In this document: piece after piece, positions 42,347 through 51,317 of the stretch | How positions within the stretch are numbered: position 1 is the stretch's first letter | Layout: the number at the start of each line of letters is the position of its first letter | Made by a program: the position numbers and the translations under genes | Notes under the pieces: generated by a model | Told to the model about the DNA's origin: nothing | Database searches by the model: none | The model's input: the letters and a program-made list of their open reading frames with translations, nothing else | Source: Terripilifer sp031921685 | GTDB taxonomy: Bacteria; Pseudomonadota; Alphaproteobacteria; Rhizobiales; Beijerinckiaceae | DNA: 64,000 nt | Direction of reading: 5' to 3' | Assembly: GCF_031921685.1 (NCBI RefSeq) | Contig: NZ_JAPDHU010000002.1 | Span: forward strand, 1,872,764-1,936,763

Positions 42347-43270
42347 TTAGATAGGATCCCAGCCGATCACGTCCCGGGTGCGTTCAGCCGGCGTAAATGC
42401 CGAAGCCCAGGCATTGGGCAGCCGTTCGGCCAGGGCCTCGACCGTCCATCCATCGTCCTTGTGCATGGTGCGCACCGGACGCGGCTGACTGTAGAGATAG
42501 ACCTCATTGCCGCGAGCGCCGAAAATCTGGCCGGTGATCCCGGAAGCGGCATCTGAGCACAGAAAGGCCGCCAGCGGCGCGATTTGATCGGCGCGCGTTT
42601 TCGTCCGGCGCTTTTCCATCTCGAGTTCCATCGCCGCCGGATCTTTGCCCGGAATCGTCTCGATCATGCGGCTGAAAGCGTGCGGCGCGATACAATTCGA
42701 ACGCACTTTGAACTTCTCCATGTCAAAGGAGATGGCACGCGACAAGCCAACGATCCCCATTTTGGCGGCGGCATAATTGGCCTGGCCGAACGACCCGATC
42801 AGGCCGGACGTCGACGTCATATAAACGAAAGCGCCACCTTCCTGCGCCTTGAAGTGAGGCGCGCAGGCATGGGACAAGTTGAACGCTCCGAAGAGATGCA
42901 CGCGCAACACCGCTTCGAAGTCATCTGGCGTCATACGATGAAAGATCACGTCGCGTAGAATGCCAGCACTGTGCACAGCGCCGTCGATGCGACCGAAATT
43001 CGAAGTCGCGGCTTTGACCATGCTCAGCGCGCCTTCAGCCGTGGCAACGCTGTCACCGTTGATGATCGCCTCACCTCCCTGCGCCTTGATCAGTTCGACG
43101 ACTTCCTGAGCCGGGCTCGCATCTTGCCCTTCGCCGTTCAGCGAAGCGCCGAGATCATTGACGACGACTTTGGCGCCTTCGCGCGCAGCACACAGAGCGA
43201 TTTCACGGCCGACGCCACGGCCGGCGCCGGTGACGAGGATGACTTTACCTTGCAAAAGTTTCGCGGTCAT
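42347..43270 (-). CDS. SDR-family 3-hydroxyacyl-CoA dehydrogenase-like protein
   Basis: 307 residues. The cofactor motif VTGAGRGVGREIA, NDLGASLNGEGQ, and a complete active site (STSGLIGSFGQANYAAAK: Ser, Tyr, Lys) are present. The length of about 300, with an extra C-terminal segment, matches the dehydrogenase domain of type-2 multifunctional enzymes, which oxidise (3R)-hydroxyacyl-CoA. It sits next to a MaoC-type hydratase, which makes that product. Sixteen bases follow the thiolase-like stop. Confidence 0.9.
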   Translation of the reverse strand: MTAKLLQGKVILVTGAGRGVGREIALCAAREGAKVVVNDLGASLNGEGQDASPAQEVVELIKAQGGEAIINGDSVATAEGALSMVKAATSNFGRIDGAVHSAGILRDVIFHRMTPDDFEAVLRVHLFGAFNLSHACAPHFKAQEGGAFVYMTSTSGLIGSFGQANYAAAKMGIVGLSRAISFDMEKFKVRSNCIAPHAFSRMIETIPGKDPAAMELEMEKRRTKTRADQIAPLAAFLCSDAASGITGQIFGARGNEVYLYSQPRPVRTMHKDDGWTVEALAERLPNAWASAFTPAERTRDVIGWDPI

Positions 43271-43286
43271 TTTGCTTTTCGTTCCG

Positions 43287-44447
43287 TCAGAGAGTTGATG
43301 AAGTACCGAAGATCAAGGTGGCCTGTCCGGCCAGAACGCCGCCATTGCCATGGGCAATGGCCGTCTGCGCATCGGCGACTTGTCTTTCACCACATTCGCC
43401 GCGCAACTGCCGTGCGGCTTCGACCATGGTGAACAAACCGAACATGCCCGGATGGCAATAGGACAGTCCGCCACCCGACGTGTTCACCGGCAACTTGCCG
43501 CCTGGTGCAATAGCGCCACCTTGCACGAACCGCCCCCCCTCGCCCTTGGGGCAGAAGCCAAGATCTTCGAGAAACAGAAGCGTCGTGATGGTGAAGGCGT
43601 CATAGACCTGCACCACGTCGATGTCTTTCGCCACGAGGCCCGCCATCGCATAGGCCTGCGCGCCAGAGCGCGCCGCACCCGTATCCGTGAGGTCAGCCAT
43701 CTGCGAAATCGAGTGGTGCTCCTGAGCTTCCCCATAACCCAAGAGATAGACCGGCTTCTGGCGGAGGCCCTGCGCTCGATCGGCACGTACCATAACAACC
43801 GCGGCACCACCGTCCGTCACCAGGCAACAGTCCTTGACGCCCAGCGGCGAACTCACCATCGGTGCGTTGAGAACATCGTCAATGCTTAAGGGCCGACGAT
43901 CGAAGGCCTTCGGATTGAGCTGCGCCCAGTTGCGGGCCGCTACGGCGATATCCGCCAAGTCGGAGCGGGTCGTGCCGTAAAGGTGCATATGGCGCGCCGC
44001 CGCCAGAGCATAACCTGTAACAGGCAGGCGCGGCCGGAAGGGTGCATCATATTCGTTGATATCGCGTTGCGGCACGAAGGAACCGCGCGCGCTTCGCTGC
44101 GTCGAGCCGTAGGCAATGACCGCGACAGAACAGAGCCCGGCTTCGAGTGCCAACGCCGCATGCGCCGCGAGACTCTGGAATGACGCACCGCCGATATAGC
44201 TCGAGTCCATATAGCGCGGCTGAATGCCGAGATATTCACACAGCGACAATGTCGGCATACGCAATTGGCTTGCCGCAGCGAAAAGCCCGTCGACATCACC
44301 CAACGTCAGACCGCAGTCGGCGAGTGCGCTTTGGATCGCCTGGCCCATCAGATCAAGCGGTGCCGTGCCTGGAGCGACAACACCAAGATCGCTTTCCGCC
44401 ACGCCGACAATGGCGCTGCCGCCACGCTTAGGGAAATTCGTCATCAT
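43287..44447 (-). CDS. Thiolase-like lipid-transfer protein lacking the nucleophilic Cys
   Basis: About 386 residues of the SCP-x/Ltp thiolase branch. The usual Cys of the N-terminal active site (Asn-x-x-Cys-x-x-Gly) is absent: the region reads SSYIGGASFQSLAAHAAL with Ala/Ser at residues 88-89. The second-half motifs remain: GGGLSYCHPGMFG with its His, and a divergent HGNGGVLAGQ. In steroid degraders the Cys-less relative Ltp2 with a DUF35 partner catalyses a retro-aldol release of acetyl- or propionyl-CoA; here the DUF35 gene is the immediate upstream neighbour. ATG 44447 overlaps its stop (ATGA), with GGGAGG before it. Retro-aldolase activity is inference. Confidence 0.88.
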   Translation of the reverse strand: MMTNFPKRGGSAIVGVAESDLGVVAPGTAPLDLMGQAIQSALADCGLTLGDVDGLFAAASQLRMPTLSLCEYLGIQPRYMDSSYIGGASFQSLAAHAALALEAGLCSVAVIAYGSTQRSARGSFVPQRDINEYDAPFRPRLPVTGYALAAARHMHLYGTTRSDLADIAVAARNWAQLNPKAFDRRPLSIDDVLNAPMVSSPLGVKDCCLVTDGGAAVVMVRADRAQGLRQKPVYLLGYGEAQEHHSISQMADLTDTGAARSGAQAYAMAGLVAKDIDVVQVYDAFTITTLLFLEDLGFCPKGEGGRFVQGGAIAPGGKLPVNTSGGGLSYCHPGMFGLFTMVEAARQLRGECGERQVADAQTAIAHGNGGVLAGQATLIFGTSSTL

Positions 44448-44836
44448 GCATCCTCCCAAACAAAGACTGGGAGGGGTGGCGGCAATTTGTCGGCTTCACC
44501 TGTCACGGCGCGGAAGGTGACGCGTACGCGACGGCCGATTTCTTCCGGCTCACCCGCTGCACCTTCGACCGTCGACATCATGCGGAAACCTTCGTCCAGA
44601 TCGATCAGTGCGACCGGATAGGGCTCACCCTTGATCGGATAGACACGCGAGATCGAATAGACCGTGCCGCGCCCGGCGCTGATGCGCCATTCCAGCGGCG
44701 CTTTGCCGCCATGGGGGCAGACAAGACGCGGATAGAAAACCGCCTTGTTGGTATCAGGACTGAATTGATAGGCAAGTTCTTCGGCGCGCAAGTGATCTTG
44801 CCACACCTGAAGCGGCGACCTCTCGATCTTGTTCAT
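44444..44836 (-). CDS. DUF35 OB-fold protein with lost zinc ribbon, thiolase partner
   Basis: 130 residues. The order is a short N-helix (SPLQVWQDHLRAEELAYQFSP), a rubredoxin-like ribbon region and the OB-fold (GRGTVYSISRVYPIKGEPYPVALIDLDEGFRMMSTVEG). The usual two Cys-x2-Cys pairs are reduced to one Cys (RLVCPHGGKAP), so zinc binding is unlikely. DUF35 proteins bind thiolase-like partners and serve as acyl-CoA-binding scaffolds. ATG 44836 has AGGAGG just upstream. It is the first gene of the operon, behind a sigma-70-like promoter at 44895-44923. Confidence 0.88.
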   Translation of the reverse strand: MNKIERSPLQVWQDHLRAEELAYQFSPDTNKAVFYPRLVCPHGGKAPLEWRISAGRGTVYSISRVYPIKGEPYPVALIDLDEGFRMMSTVEGAAGEPEEIGRRVRVTFRAVTGEADKLPPPLPVFVWEDA

Positions 44837-44894
44837 GGGCCTCCTTGATCGGCAGGGCATCCAGAGCCCGGCCTCCCCTTTCCTCTGGTGGTGA

Positions 44895-44923
44895 AAAATA
44901 AAGCGCCCGCTAGGCGGTCTCAA
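44895..44923 (-). promoter_or_regulatory. Promoter of the nine-gene beta-oxidation-like operon
   Basis: On the minus strand -35 TTGAGA (44923-44918) and -10 TATTTT (44900-44895) are separated by exactly 17 bases. It lies about 60 bases before the DUF35 start. Genes from there to 35247 follow with gaps of no more than 16 bases or overlap. Confidence 0.5.
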
Positions 44924-44971
44924 CTTGGCTGCTCTCACCCATGCCAAACGTTTGATTATGGCTGGATAGGA

Positions 44972-45751
44972 CTACGACGGGTGACAGGCGAAGAAATCCA
45001 GCAGAGCCGCATCGAATCCGGCTGCATTTTCAATGTTGACCGAATGCCCCCCGTCGATATCGGCGATTTCCAAGCTCGGCCAAACCTTAGCCAACGTGGC
45101 ACGGCAGGCCTGGAAGGCCCGTTCATGTCGGCCGTTGACCAACAATGTAGGCACTTTTGGCACGGACCCAGGCACACCATTCAAGGACAATGCAGGCCCA
45201 ATGTCCCCGATCAGCCGGATATAACTCGACGGATCGATCCGATCGGCATCCCTGCTCAACGCCTCCCGCAGGTCGGCGGGAAAGCGTCTGGCGAAGCGCG
45301 GATGGAAATGCTCGGTTCGCAACGCCCGCGCCCCATCGCGGCGCAGCCGCGCCAGGCGTTCAGCACGCGCTTCCACCTCTTGTGGCGCATCGGCTTCGCG
45401 ATAGACGGTTCGCGCGTTAGTAAAGGCCTGGGCGATCACGCGCTCGGGATGATCCAATGCATAACGCAGCGTCAGGCCCGCACCAAAACTCTGACCGCAC
45501 AGATACCAGCGCGCGATGCCGAGTCCGCGACGCGTCTCGTCCAGCCGCTCTACAAGCCGCTCCACGGTGATATCTTCAGGATTGGCCGGAGCACCACTGC
45601 GACCATGACCCGGCAGATCAACCAAAACCAAATTGAATGCACGGCTCAAACGCTCGCGGTTGAGCGCCCAATGGCGAGCATTGGTCAGCATTCCATGCAC
45701 CAGAATGAGCCATGGTTTCTCCGACGTCGAATATGAGACAGTGCAATGCAT
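44972..45751 (-). CDS. Alpha/beta fold hydrolase
   Basis: 259 residues. The oxyanion segment ILVHGMLTNARHW, the nucleophile elbow CGQSFGAG (Gln-Ser) and a C-terminal DIDGGHSVNIENAAGF supply the usual Ser and His. No signal peptide is visible, so it is cytosolic. A role in hydrolysing an ester, lactone or a ring-cleavage product (as MhpC-type enzymes do) is possible. It lies 135 bases upstream of the nine-gene operon on the same strand and about 145 bases after TctA. Confidence 0.85.
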   Translation of the reverse strand: MHCTVSYSTSEKPWLILVHGMLTNARHWALNRERLSRAFNLVLVDLPGHGRSGAPANPEDITVERLVERLDETRRGLGIARWYLCGQSFGAGLTLRYALDHPERVIAQAFTNARTVYREADAPQEVEARAERLARLRRDGARALRTEHFHPRFARRFPADLREALSRDADRIDPSSYIRLIGDIGPALSLNGVPGSVPKVPTLLVNGRHERAFQACRATLAKVWPSLEIADIDGGHSVNIENAAGFDAALLDFFACHPS

Positions 45752-45896
45752 GCCTTTTCCTAGAACATTTTCCAGCGAAGAGAAGACCGCTAGTCATAAA
45801 GACAATGCGTCCACATAGTCTCGAATGCCTCTAAATGAAAATGGCGCGGCCAGGACAAACCAAGCCACACCATCGTCGTTCGATACACGCTTCTCA

Positions 45897-47393
45897 TTAT
45901 TCGTCCGCGAACATTTCCTCACGATTGGCGCGGAAACGCGGTAAGACCATGAGCAGCATCAGAACGACCGCCAAGCCTAGCATGATCGCCGGCAACGGAC
46001 TGTTGATGAAGGTCATCAACGAGCCATCGGACAGAACGAGCGCCCGGTTGAAACTTTCTTCGAGCATCGGCCCTAGAACGAAACCCAATACGAGCGGTGC
46101 CGGCTCGAATTTGAGGATTTTCAGAAGCACGCCGAAGATGCCGAAAACGGCCGTCAGATAGAGATCGAACGAAGCGAAACCGGAGGCATAAACACCGATA
46201 CAGCTAAACATCACAATGCCAGGAAACAGCAGACGATAGGGCACGCTGAGCAGCTTCACCCAAATGCCCACCAGCGGCAGGTTCAAAAGCACCAGCATCA
46301 AATTGCCGATCCACATGGATGCAATGAGCCCCCAAAACAGTTCCGGGCGTGAGGTCATCACATTCGGCCCTGGCTGGATGTTGTGGATCATCAAGGCTCC
46401 AAGAATTAGCGCCATTACCGGGCTACCGGGGATGCCCAAGGTCAAAGTCGGAATGAAAGCCGTCTGCGCAGCCGCATTGTTAGCCGATTCCGGTCCCGCC
46501 ACGCCCTCGATGGCGCCCTTGCCGAATTGCTCAGGATGACGCGAAACACGCTTCTCGACGCTGTAGGCAATGAAGGACGACATCGAAATACCGGCACCGG
46601 GCAGTACACCCAGAAGCGACCCTATGCCCGTGCCACGCAGGATCGGCGCAGCCATCCGCTTGAAATCTTCCCGGCTCGGCCACAAGCCGTTTATTGGATT
46701 CGTCTTGGCATCCGGCACTTCGCGGCTCGCCAAGGTCGAATAGATTTCACCGAAAGCGAAGAGCCCCACCGCCAGAACGATAAAATCGATACCGTCCCAC
46801 AATTGAACCAGCCCCAGGGTGAACCGCTGCGTGCCGGTGCTGGAGTCCGTGCCGGCCAGACCAAGCAGCAGGCCGAGCACCACCATGCCGACAGCCTTCA
46901 ACATCGATCCCGATGCCAATGACACCGCGCCGATGAGCCCGAGCGTCATCAAAGCGAAATAGTCTCGCGGACCAAAGCCAATCGCCACGCGCGTGAGCGG
47001 TTCCGCAAAAGCGGCAAGAAGCAGCGTGCCGAAACTGCCGGCCACAAAAGAGCCGATCGCAGCGGTTGCAATCGCCACACCCGCCCGGCCCTTGCGCGCC
47101 ATCTGATAGCCATCGAGAACCGTCACGGTCGACGAGGTCTCTCCCGGCAGGCTCATGAGAATGGCAGTGGTCGATCCACCATAGGCCGAGCCATAATAGA
47201 TCCCCGCCAGCATGATCAGCGCCGAAAGCGGCTCCAATCCATAGGTGAAGGGCAAGAGGATCGCGATCGTCGCCAGCGGGCCAAGCCCAGGCAACACGCC
47301 GATCAGCGTACCCAGCAGGGCTCCTATAAGAGCATAGCCGAGATTGACGAGCGTTCCGGCCGCGCCGAAACCAAGGGCAATATTGTCCCACAT
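45897..47393 (-). CDS. tctA: Tripartite tricarboxylate transporter, large membrane subunit TctA
   Basis: 498 residues with about twelve membrane segments. Family motifs include GALLGTLIGVLPGLGPLATIAILLPFTYGLEPLSALIMLAGIYYG, GGSTTAILMSLPGETSS, and the second repeat ending FGKGAIEGVAGPESANNAAAQTAFIPTLTLGIPGSPVMALILGALMIH. It forms the channel for carboxylates or aromatic acids with TctB and a TctC/Bug receptor. Its start is four bases after the TctB stop. No receptor gene adjoins; the Bug genes at 8.8 and 33.3 kb are the candidates in the window. Confidence 0.92.
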   Translation of the reverse strand: MWDNIALGFGAAGTLVNLGYALIGALLGTLIGVLPGLGPLATIAILLPFTYGLEPLSALIMLAGIYYGSAYGGSTTAILMSLPGETSSTVTVLDGYQMARKGRAGVAIATAAIGSFVAGSFGTLLLAAFAEPLTRVAIGFGPRDYFALMTLGLIGAVSLASGSMLKAVGMVVLGLLLGLAGTDSSTGTQRFTLGLVQLWDGIDFIVLAVGLFAFGEIYSTLASREVPDAKTNPINGLWPSREDFKRMAAPILRGTGIGSLLGVLPGAGISMSSFIAYSVEKRVSRHPEQFGKGAIEGVAGPESANNAAAQTAFIPTLTLGIPGSPVMALILGALMIHNIQPGPNVMTSRPELFWGLIASMWIGNLMLVLLNLPLVGIWVKLLSVPYRLLFPGIVMFSCIGVYASGFASFDLYLTAVFGIFGVLLKILKFEPAPLVLGFVLGPMLEESFNRALVLSDGSLMTFINSPLPAIMLGLAVVLMLLMVLPRFRANREEMFADE

Positions 47394-47397
47394 TTAC

Positions 47398-47868
47398 CTA
47401 GCCTCCCCAGGGCCAGGCCGGCACCTGAAGGTCCAGCAGATAACGAAACAGCACCACGGCCGTGATCGACAAGATGAAGGCGGTTGCAAGGGCGCCCTGC
47501 AGGCTCAGCAAGCGCGAGCCAAAACCGACCAACGTGATGGTGACAGCGCAGGAGACGAACAGCCCGACCAGCGGCAACAGCAGGCCGAATAAGGCGAAGC
47601 CACCGGCGATGACCACCAGACACCATAAATGCCAAGCATCGAAACGCAGGGGCTCACCCTTTGGAGCTTTGCCGGAAAAATCCAAACCCGAGACAGCCAC
47701 GCCAAGCCCAATCAAGGTCAGAAGACTTGAAAGAATGACAGGAAAGAAGCCTGGTTCCGCAGCTGTCGGACTACCAATTCCATAACTCTTCGCCGCCAAA
47801 CCGGCCATGACGCCGATGGCGATCAGCACCCCTCCGCCGAGCAAATCTCGGATATCTTTTACGACCAT
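47398..47868 (-). CDS. tctB: Tripartite tricarboxylate transporter, small membrane subunit TctB
   Basis: 156 residues with four predicted helices, the usual size for TctB (about 150). The N-terminal segment (DLLGGGVLIAIGVMAGLAAKSYGIGSPTAAEPGFFPVILSSLL) is typical. It associates with TctA in the membrane. GGGAGG lies just before the ATG. It follows the NDP-forming synthetase stop by 68 bases and precedes tctA by four, so the four genes from 51217 down probably form one transcript. Confidence 0.9.
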   Translation of the reverse strand: MVVKDIRDLLGGGVLIAIGVMAGLAAKSYGIGSPTAAEPGFFPVILSSLLTLIGLGVAVSGLDFSGKAPKGEPLRFDAWHLWCLVVIAGGFALFGLLLPLVGLFVSCAVTITLVGFGSRLLSLQGALATAFILSITAVVLFRYLLDLQVPAWPWGG

Positions 47869-47936
47869 ATTCGCCTCCCTCCATCTGCTGCGCGTTCAGA
47901 TGTGTCCGGCCCGCTTCTTCGGACCGGCCGCGCGCT

Positions 47937-50054
47937 TCAGGAATCCCTTCCCACGTGCAAAAGGGCATCCAACATGACGACGCCCTCCCCCTCGGGCCGA
48001 ACAAGGATCGGATTGATTTCCGCTTCTTCGATACGACCCGAATTCGCGAGCCGCGAGACCGCGGCAATGGCGCGCGTCAGCGCTTCGAGATCACCTTTCG
48101 GCCGATTGCGATAACCCGAAAGCAAAGCGAAGCCCTTGACCTCGGCGATCATGGCACGAGCCGTTGCAAGATCGATCGGTGCCGGACGAACGGCACTGTC
48201 GCGATAGATTTCCGTCATCACTCCGCCCATCGCGACGGTGATCATCGGGCCCGCCACCGGATCACGTGTGAGGCCGACAAGCGCTTCGCCCAATCCCGTA
48301 CACATCTGTTGCACGAGGATGCCCGCGAGACGATAACCTGGCCGATGTACCTGTGCCGCGGCCTTCATCGCCGTGATCGCGGTGATCAACTCGGCTCGAT
48401 CCTTGATACCCACGCGGATCGCACCGGCTTCAGTCTTGTGCGGCAGATCGGATGAAACCAGTTTAGCCACGACGGGAAACGGCACCACGATGCCTTCAGG
48501 CACGGGCAGTTTCGGATCGAGAACGACAGAGACCGGCGTCGCGACACCAAGCTCCTGCATCACACGCGCGGACGTGACCTCATCTTGAGTGCCAGGACCG
48601 AGCGTATCGATCAGCTTCGCTACTGACGGCGGCAACGTCATTTCGGCATTTGCGTTCGTTTTAGCCGGCGCATCGAACAGCATGGCGATCGTTTCCGCGC
48701 AGGTCTCGACACTGCGGAAAGCCGGCACGCCACCGGCATCCAGCATCGCGAGACTTTCCGGCGCATGCGGCAGCGGGAAAGCCAAGATCGGCGCGGCATC
48801 GGGCGCTGCTTCCGCACGGGCATCAATGATCGGCGCCACCGCCAATTCCGGATTGAATTGCGCCGACGATCCGATCACCACCAGCAACATTCCTGTGGCA
48901 GGATCGGCCGAAAGTGTGTCGATCACCGCCTTCATCGCGTCGTAGCGCGCACCGGCCAGCGTCACGTCCACCAATTTGCCGTGGCCGAGTGGGATGCCTT
49001 GAGCCGACAAAGAGGCACGAGATGATTCCGAAATGCCCGCGATAGGCACACCGCGCAAGGCCAGTTGATCGACCACCATGGCGCCGCCGCCACCTGTCGT
49101 CGAGACCACGGTCACCGCGCGCGGACGCGATGGCACAGGCGCGACACGCGACAAGGTTCGTGGTGCCGCGATCAGGGTTTCGAAGGCTTCAACCTCGCGA
49201 ATACCAACCGAACGCAGGAAAGCCGATACCGAACGTGCTGAGCCGGTCAATGCGCCGGTATGGGAAACCGACAGTGCCTGTCCTTCGGCGCTGCGCCCAA
49301 TCATATAAGCCACGATCGGCTTGCCGCGCGCCTGCGCACCACGGGCGAAATCGGTAAGCGCCGTCCGATCGCGAATGGTCTCAAGAAAGAGAATAAAACC
49401 ATCCGTGTCAGGATCGTCCAGCAGCAACTGGCCCAAGCGACCAACGCCGGCTCCCGCTTCGTTGCCCGTCGAGATCAAGACAGAAAAGCCCGTGCCCTGT
49501 GCTTGCCCGCGCGACAGCATCGTGCCGATGACGCTACCGCTTTGCGAGAGGACGGCGAGCCGACCCTTAGCAATGTCACGAGCGCCGAAAGCGGCATTCG
49601 TCGTGCAGATGAAGTCCTGCGTGGTAGCGACGATGCCGGTCGAATTCGGCCCGACAATCAGCATGCCCGCCGCTTCGGCAATCTGCATCAATCGCTTTTG
49701 CCGCTCCAAGCCTTCCGCGCCGGACTCGGCGAAACCGTCGGCCAGAATGGAGACGACTTTGACACCGGCTTTGGCGCAATCCTCCAGCGCTTCAAGCGCC
49801 GGCTCGGCATTCACCAGAATATAGGCGTGATCGACGCCACCGGGAATGTCGCTGACACGTTTGTAAGCCTTCAGTCCTGCGATCTCATCACGGGTCGGAT
49901 TGACCGGATAGATTTGCCCACGCCAGCCACTGCGTTGCAAAAACTCCAGCGGCCGAGCGGTCAGCTTTCCCGCCGATCCGGAAACGCCGACCAGCGCCAC
50001 GCTATCTGGTGCGATCAGCGCCTTGCGCAGTGTTGCATCGTCGTAGCGCGTCAC
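47937..50054 (-). CDS. NDP-forming acyl-CoA synthetase, copy B
   Basis: 705 residues with the same architecture as copy A: CoA-binding domain (DSVALVGVSGSAGKLTARPLEFLQRSGWRGQIYPVNPTRDEI), succinyl-CoA-ligase-like domain with the phospho-His motif SHTGALTGS, and ATP-grasp domain (KLVSSDLPHKTEAGAIRVGIKDRAEL). It should make an acyl-CoA of the acid imported by TctAB. GTG 50054 overlaps the stop of the upstream dehydrogenase (GTGA). The two copies look like distant paralogues rather than a recent duplication. Confidence 0.88.
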   Translation of the reverse strand: MTRYDDATLRKALIAPDSVALVGVSGSAGKLTARPLEFLQRSGWRGQIYPVNPTRDEIAGLKAYKRVSDIPGGVDHAYILVNAEPALEALEDCAKAGVKVVSILADGFAESGAEGLERQKRLMQIAEAAGMLIVGPNSTGIVATTQDFICTTNAAFGARDIAKGRLAVLSQSGSVIGTMLSRGQAQGTGFSVLISTGNEAGAGVGRLGQLLLDDPDTDGFILFLETIRDRTALTDFARGAQARGKPIVAYMIGRSAEGQALSVSHTGALTGSARSVSAFLRSVGIREVEAFETLIAAPRTLSRVAPVPSRPRAVTVVSTTGGGGAMVVDQLALRGVPIAGISESSRASLSAQGIPLGHGKLVDVTLAGARYDAMKAVIDTLSADPATGMLLVVIGSSAQFNPELAVAPIIDARAEAAPDAAPILAFPLPHAPESLAMLDAGGVPAFRSVETCAETIAMLFDAPAKTNANAEMTLPPSVAKLIDTLGPGTQDEVTSARVMQELGVATPVSVVLDPKLPVPEGIVVPFPVVAKLVSSDLPHKTEAGAIRVGIKDRAELITAITAMKAAAQVHRPGYRLAGILVQQMCTGLGEALVGLTRDPVAGPMITVAMGGVMTEIYRDSAVRPAPIDLATARAMIAEVKGFALLSGYRNRPKGDLEALTRAIAAVSRLANSGRIEEAEINPILVRPEGEGVVMLDALLHVGRDS

Positions 50055-51217
50055 TTGTCGCCGCGCCTCCGCTGGTCAAAGCGACGGTCGAAAATACCTT
50101 CGGCAATACGATTGCGCAGGATTTCAAGCGAGCCACCGGCGATCATCCAGCCACGCGTGCGCCGCAGGCAATATTGCGCCGTACTTTCCTCGGAAAAGCC
50201 CAGGCCGCCCATGATCTGCACAGCTTCGTTGGCGGCGAAAAAGCCGGCTTCGTTACAGGCCAGTTTGGCCAAGGCCGTATCCTGAGCTGAAGGCAGACCA
50301 TTCGGCGCGTCCTGCGCATTCACCGCCGCTCGCATCAGCAGCAGCTCCGCGCCACTCAGCTTCAGCTCCATATCGGCGAATTTCCACTGCAAGCCCTGGA
50401 ATTCAGCCAAAGGACGGCCGAACTGCTTGCGCACCAAAGCGTGCTCGCGCGCCAGATTGAAAGCATGGCGCCCCACCGCCACGGCGCGCGCAGAATTGCC
50501 TAGACGTTCGACGTTGAAACCGCTGATCTGCTTCTTGAAACCGCCCTCGCCCAGCAGAATGTTTTTCTTCGGGATGAAGACATTGTCAAAGAAGAGCGTC
50601 GACCAAGACTCGCCGTTCATGAAATCCGACGCCTTGCCGATGGTAAAGCCTTCCATGCCACGCTCGACCAGAACCGAGCCGATCCCGTTCGTGCCAGGGC
50701 CGAAGCGTGCATAGACCAAATAGACCCCGGCCTCGACGCTGTTCGTGCCGAAAATCTTGGTGCCGTTGAGGCGCCAGCCATCGCCATCCGGGGTCAGCGA
50801 CGTCATCAGCTCGGTCACTGCCGATCCGGCTTCTGGCTCGGACATGCCCAGCGAGATCAGCGCCTTTCCAGCCAGAATATCCGGCAGAAACCGCGCCTTC
50901 TGCTCAGCCGTCGCATATTCCACGAAGGTCCGGATCGGGCCGAAATTACCTGCCTGGATCACATCGCCAGACTTGGGGCACACCTCGGCCACAGCGCGAA
51001 TGGCCAGGACCGAATCCACCAGAGACCCACCGGCGCCGCCGTCTTTTTCGGGAAAAGCGATCCCGAGCAACCCCATACCGGCAAATTTCCGCGCCACATC
51101 CCAGGGATATTCCTTAGCATTGGCCCGGGCTATCGCACCCTCGGCCAGTTCGGACAAGGCAAATTTCCTGATGGAATCATAAAAAATCTGCTGTTCCTGC
51201 GTGAGTTTGAAATCCAT
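50051..51217 (-). CDS. Acyl-CoA dehydrogenase family protein, copy 3
   Basis: 388 residues with all three acyl-CoA dehydrogenase domains: FPEKDGGAGGSLVDSVLAIRAVAEVCPKSG, GMSEPEAGSAVTELMTSL, and IMGGLGFSEESTAQYCLRRTRGWMIAGGSLEILRNRIAEGIF, where the Glu before the final helix sits in the usual active-site region. It starts an operon that includes the synthetase, tctB and tctA, divergent from a LysR gene. It probably oxidises the CoA ester made by the adjacent synthetase. Confidence 0.9.
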   Translation of the reverse strand: MDFKLTQEQQIFYDSIRKFALSELAEGAIARANAKEYPWDVARKFAGMGLLGIAFPEKDGGAGGSLVDSVLAIRAVAEVCPKSGDVIQAGNFGPIRTFVEYATAEQKARFLPDILAGKALISLGMSEPEAGSAVTELMTSLTPDGDGWRLNGTKIFGTNSVEAGVYLVYARFGPGTNGIGSVLVERGMEGFTIGKASDFMNGESWSTLFFDNVFIPKKNILLGEGGFKKQISGFNVERLGNSARAVAVGRHAFNLAREHALVRKQFGRPLAEFQGLQWKFADMELKLSGAELLLMRAAVNAQDAPNGLPSAQDTALAKLACNEAGFFAANEAVQIMGGLGFSEESTAQYCLRRTRGWMIAGGSLEILRNRIAEGIFDRRFDQRRRGDK

Positions 51218-51317
51218 CCGCTCCCCGGCTCGCTCCCGATTGGTCTATGGTTGAGTCTGGCCGAAGAACGCGTGGACGATAACGCCGCCTCTAGTCTCGT
51301 ATGGGAAACAAAAAATT

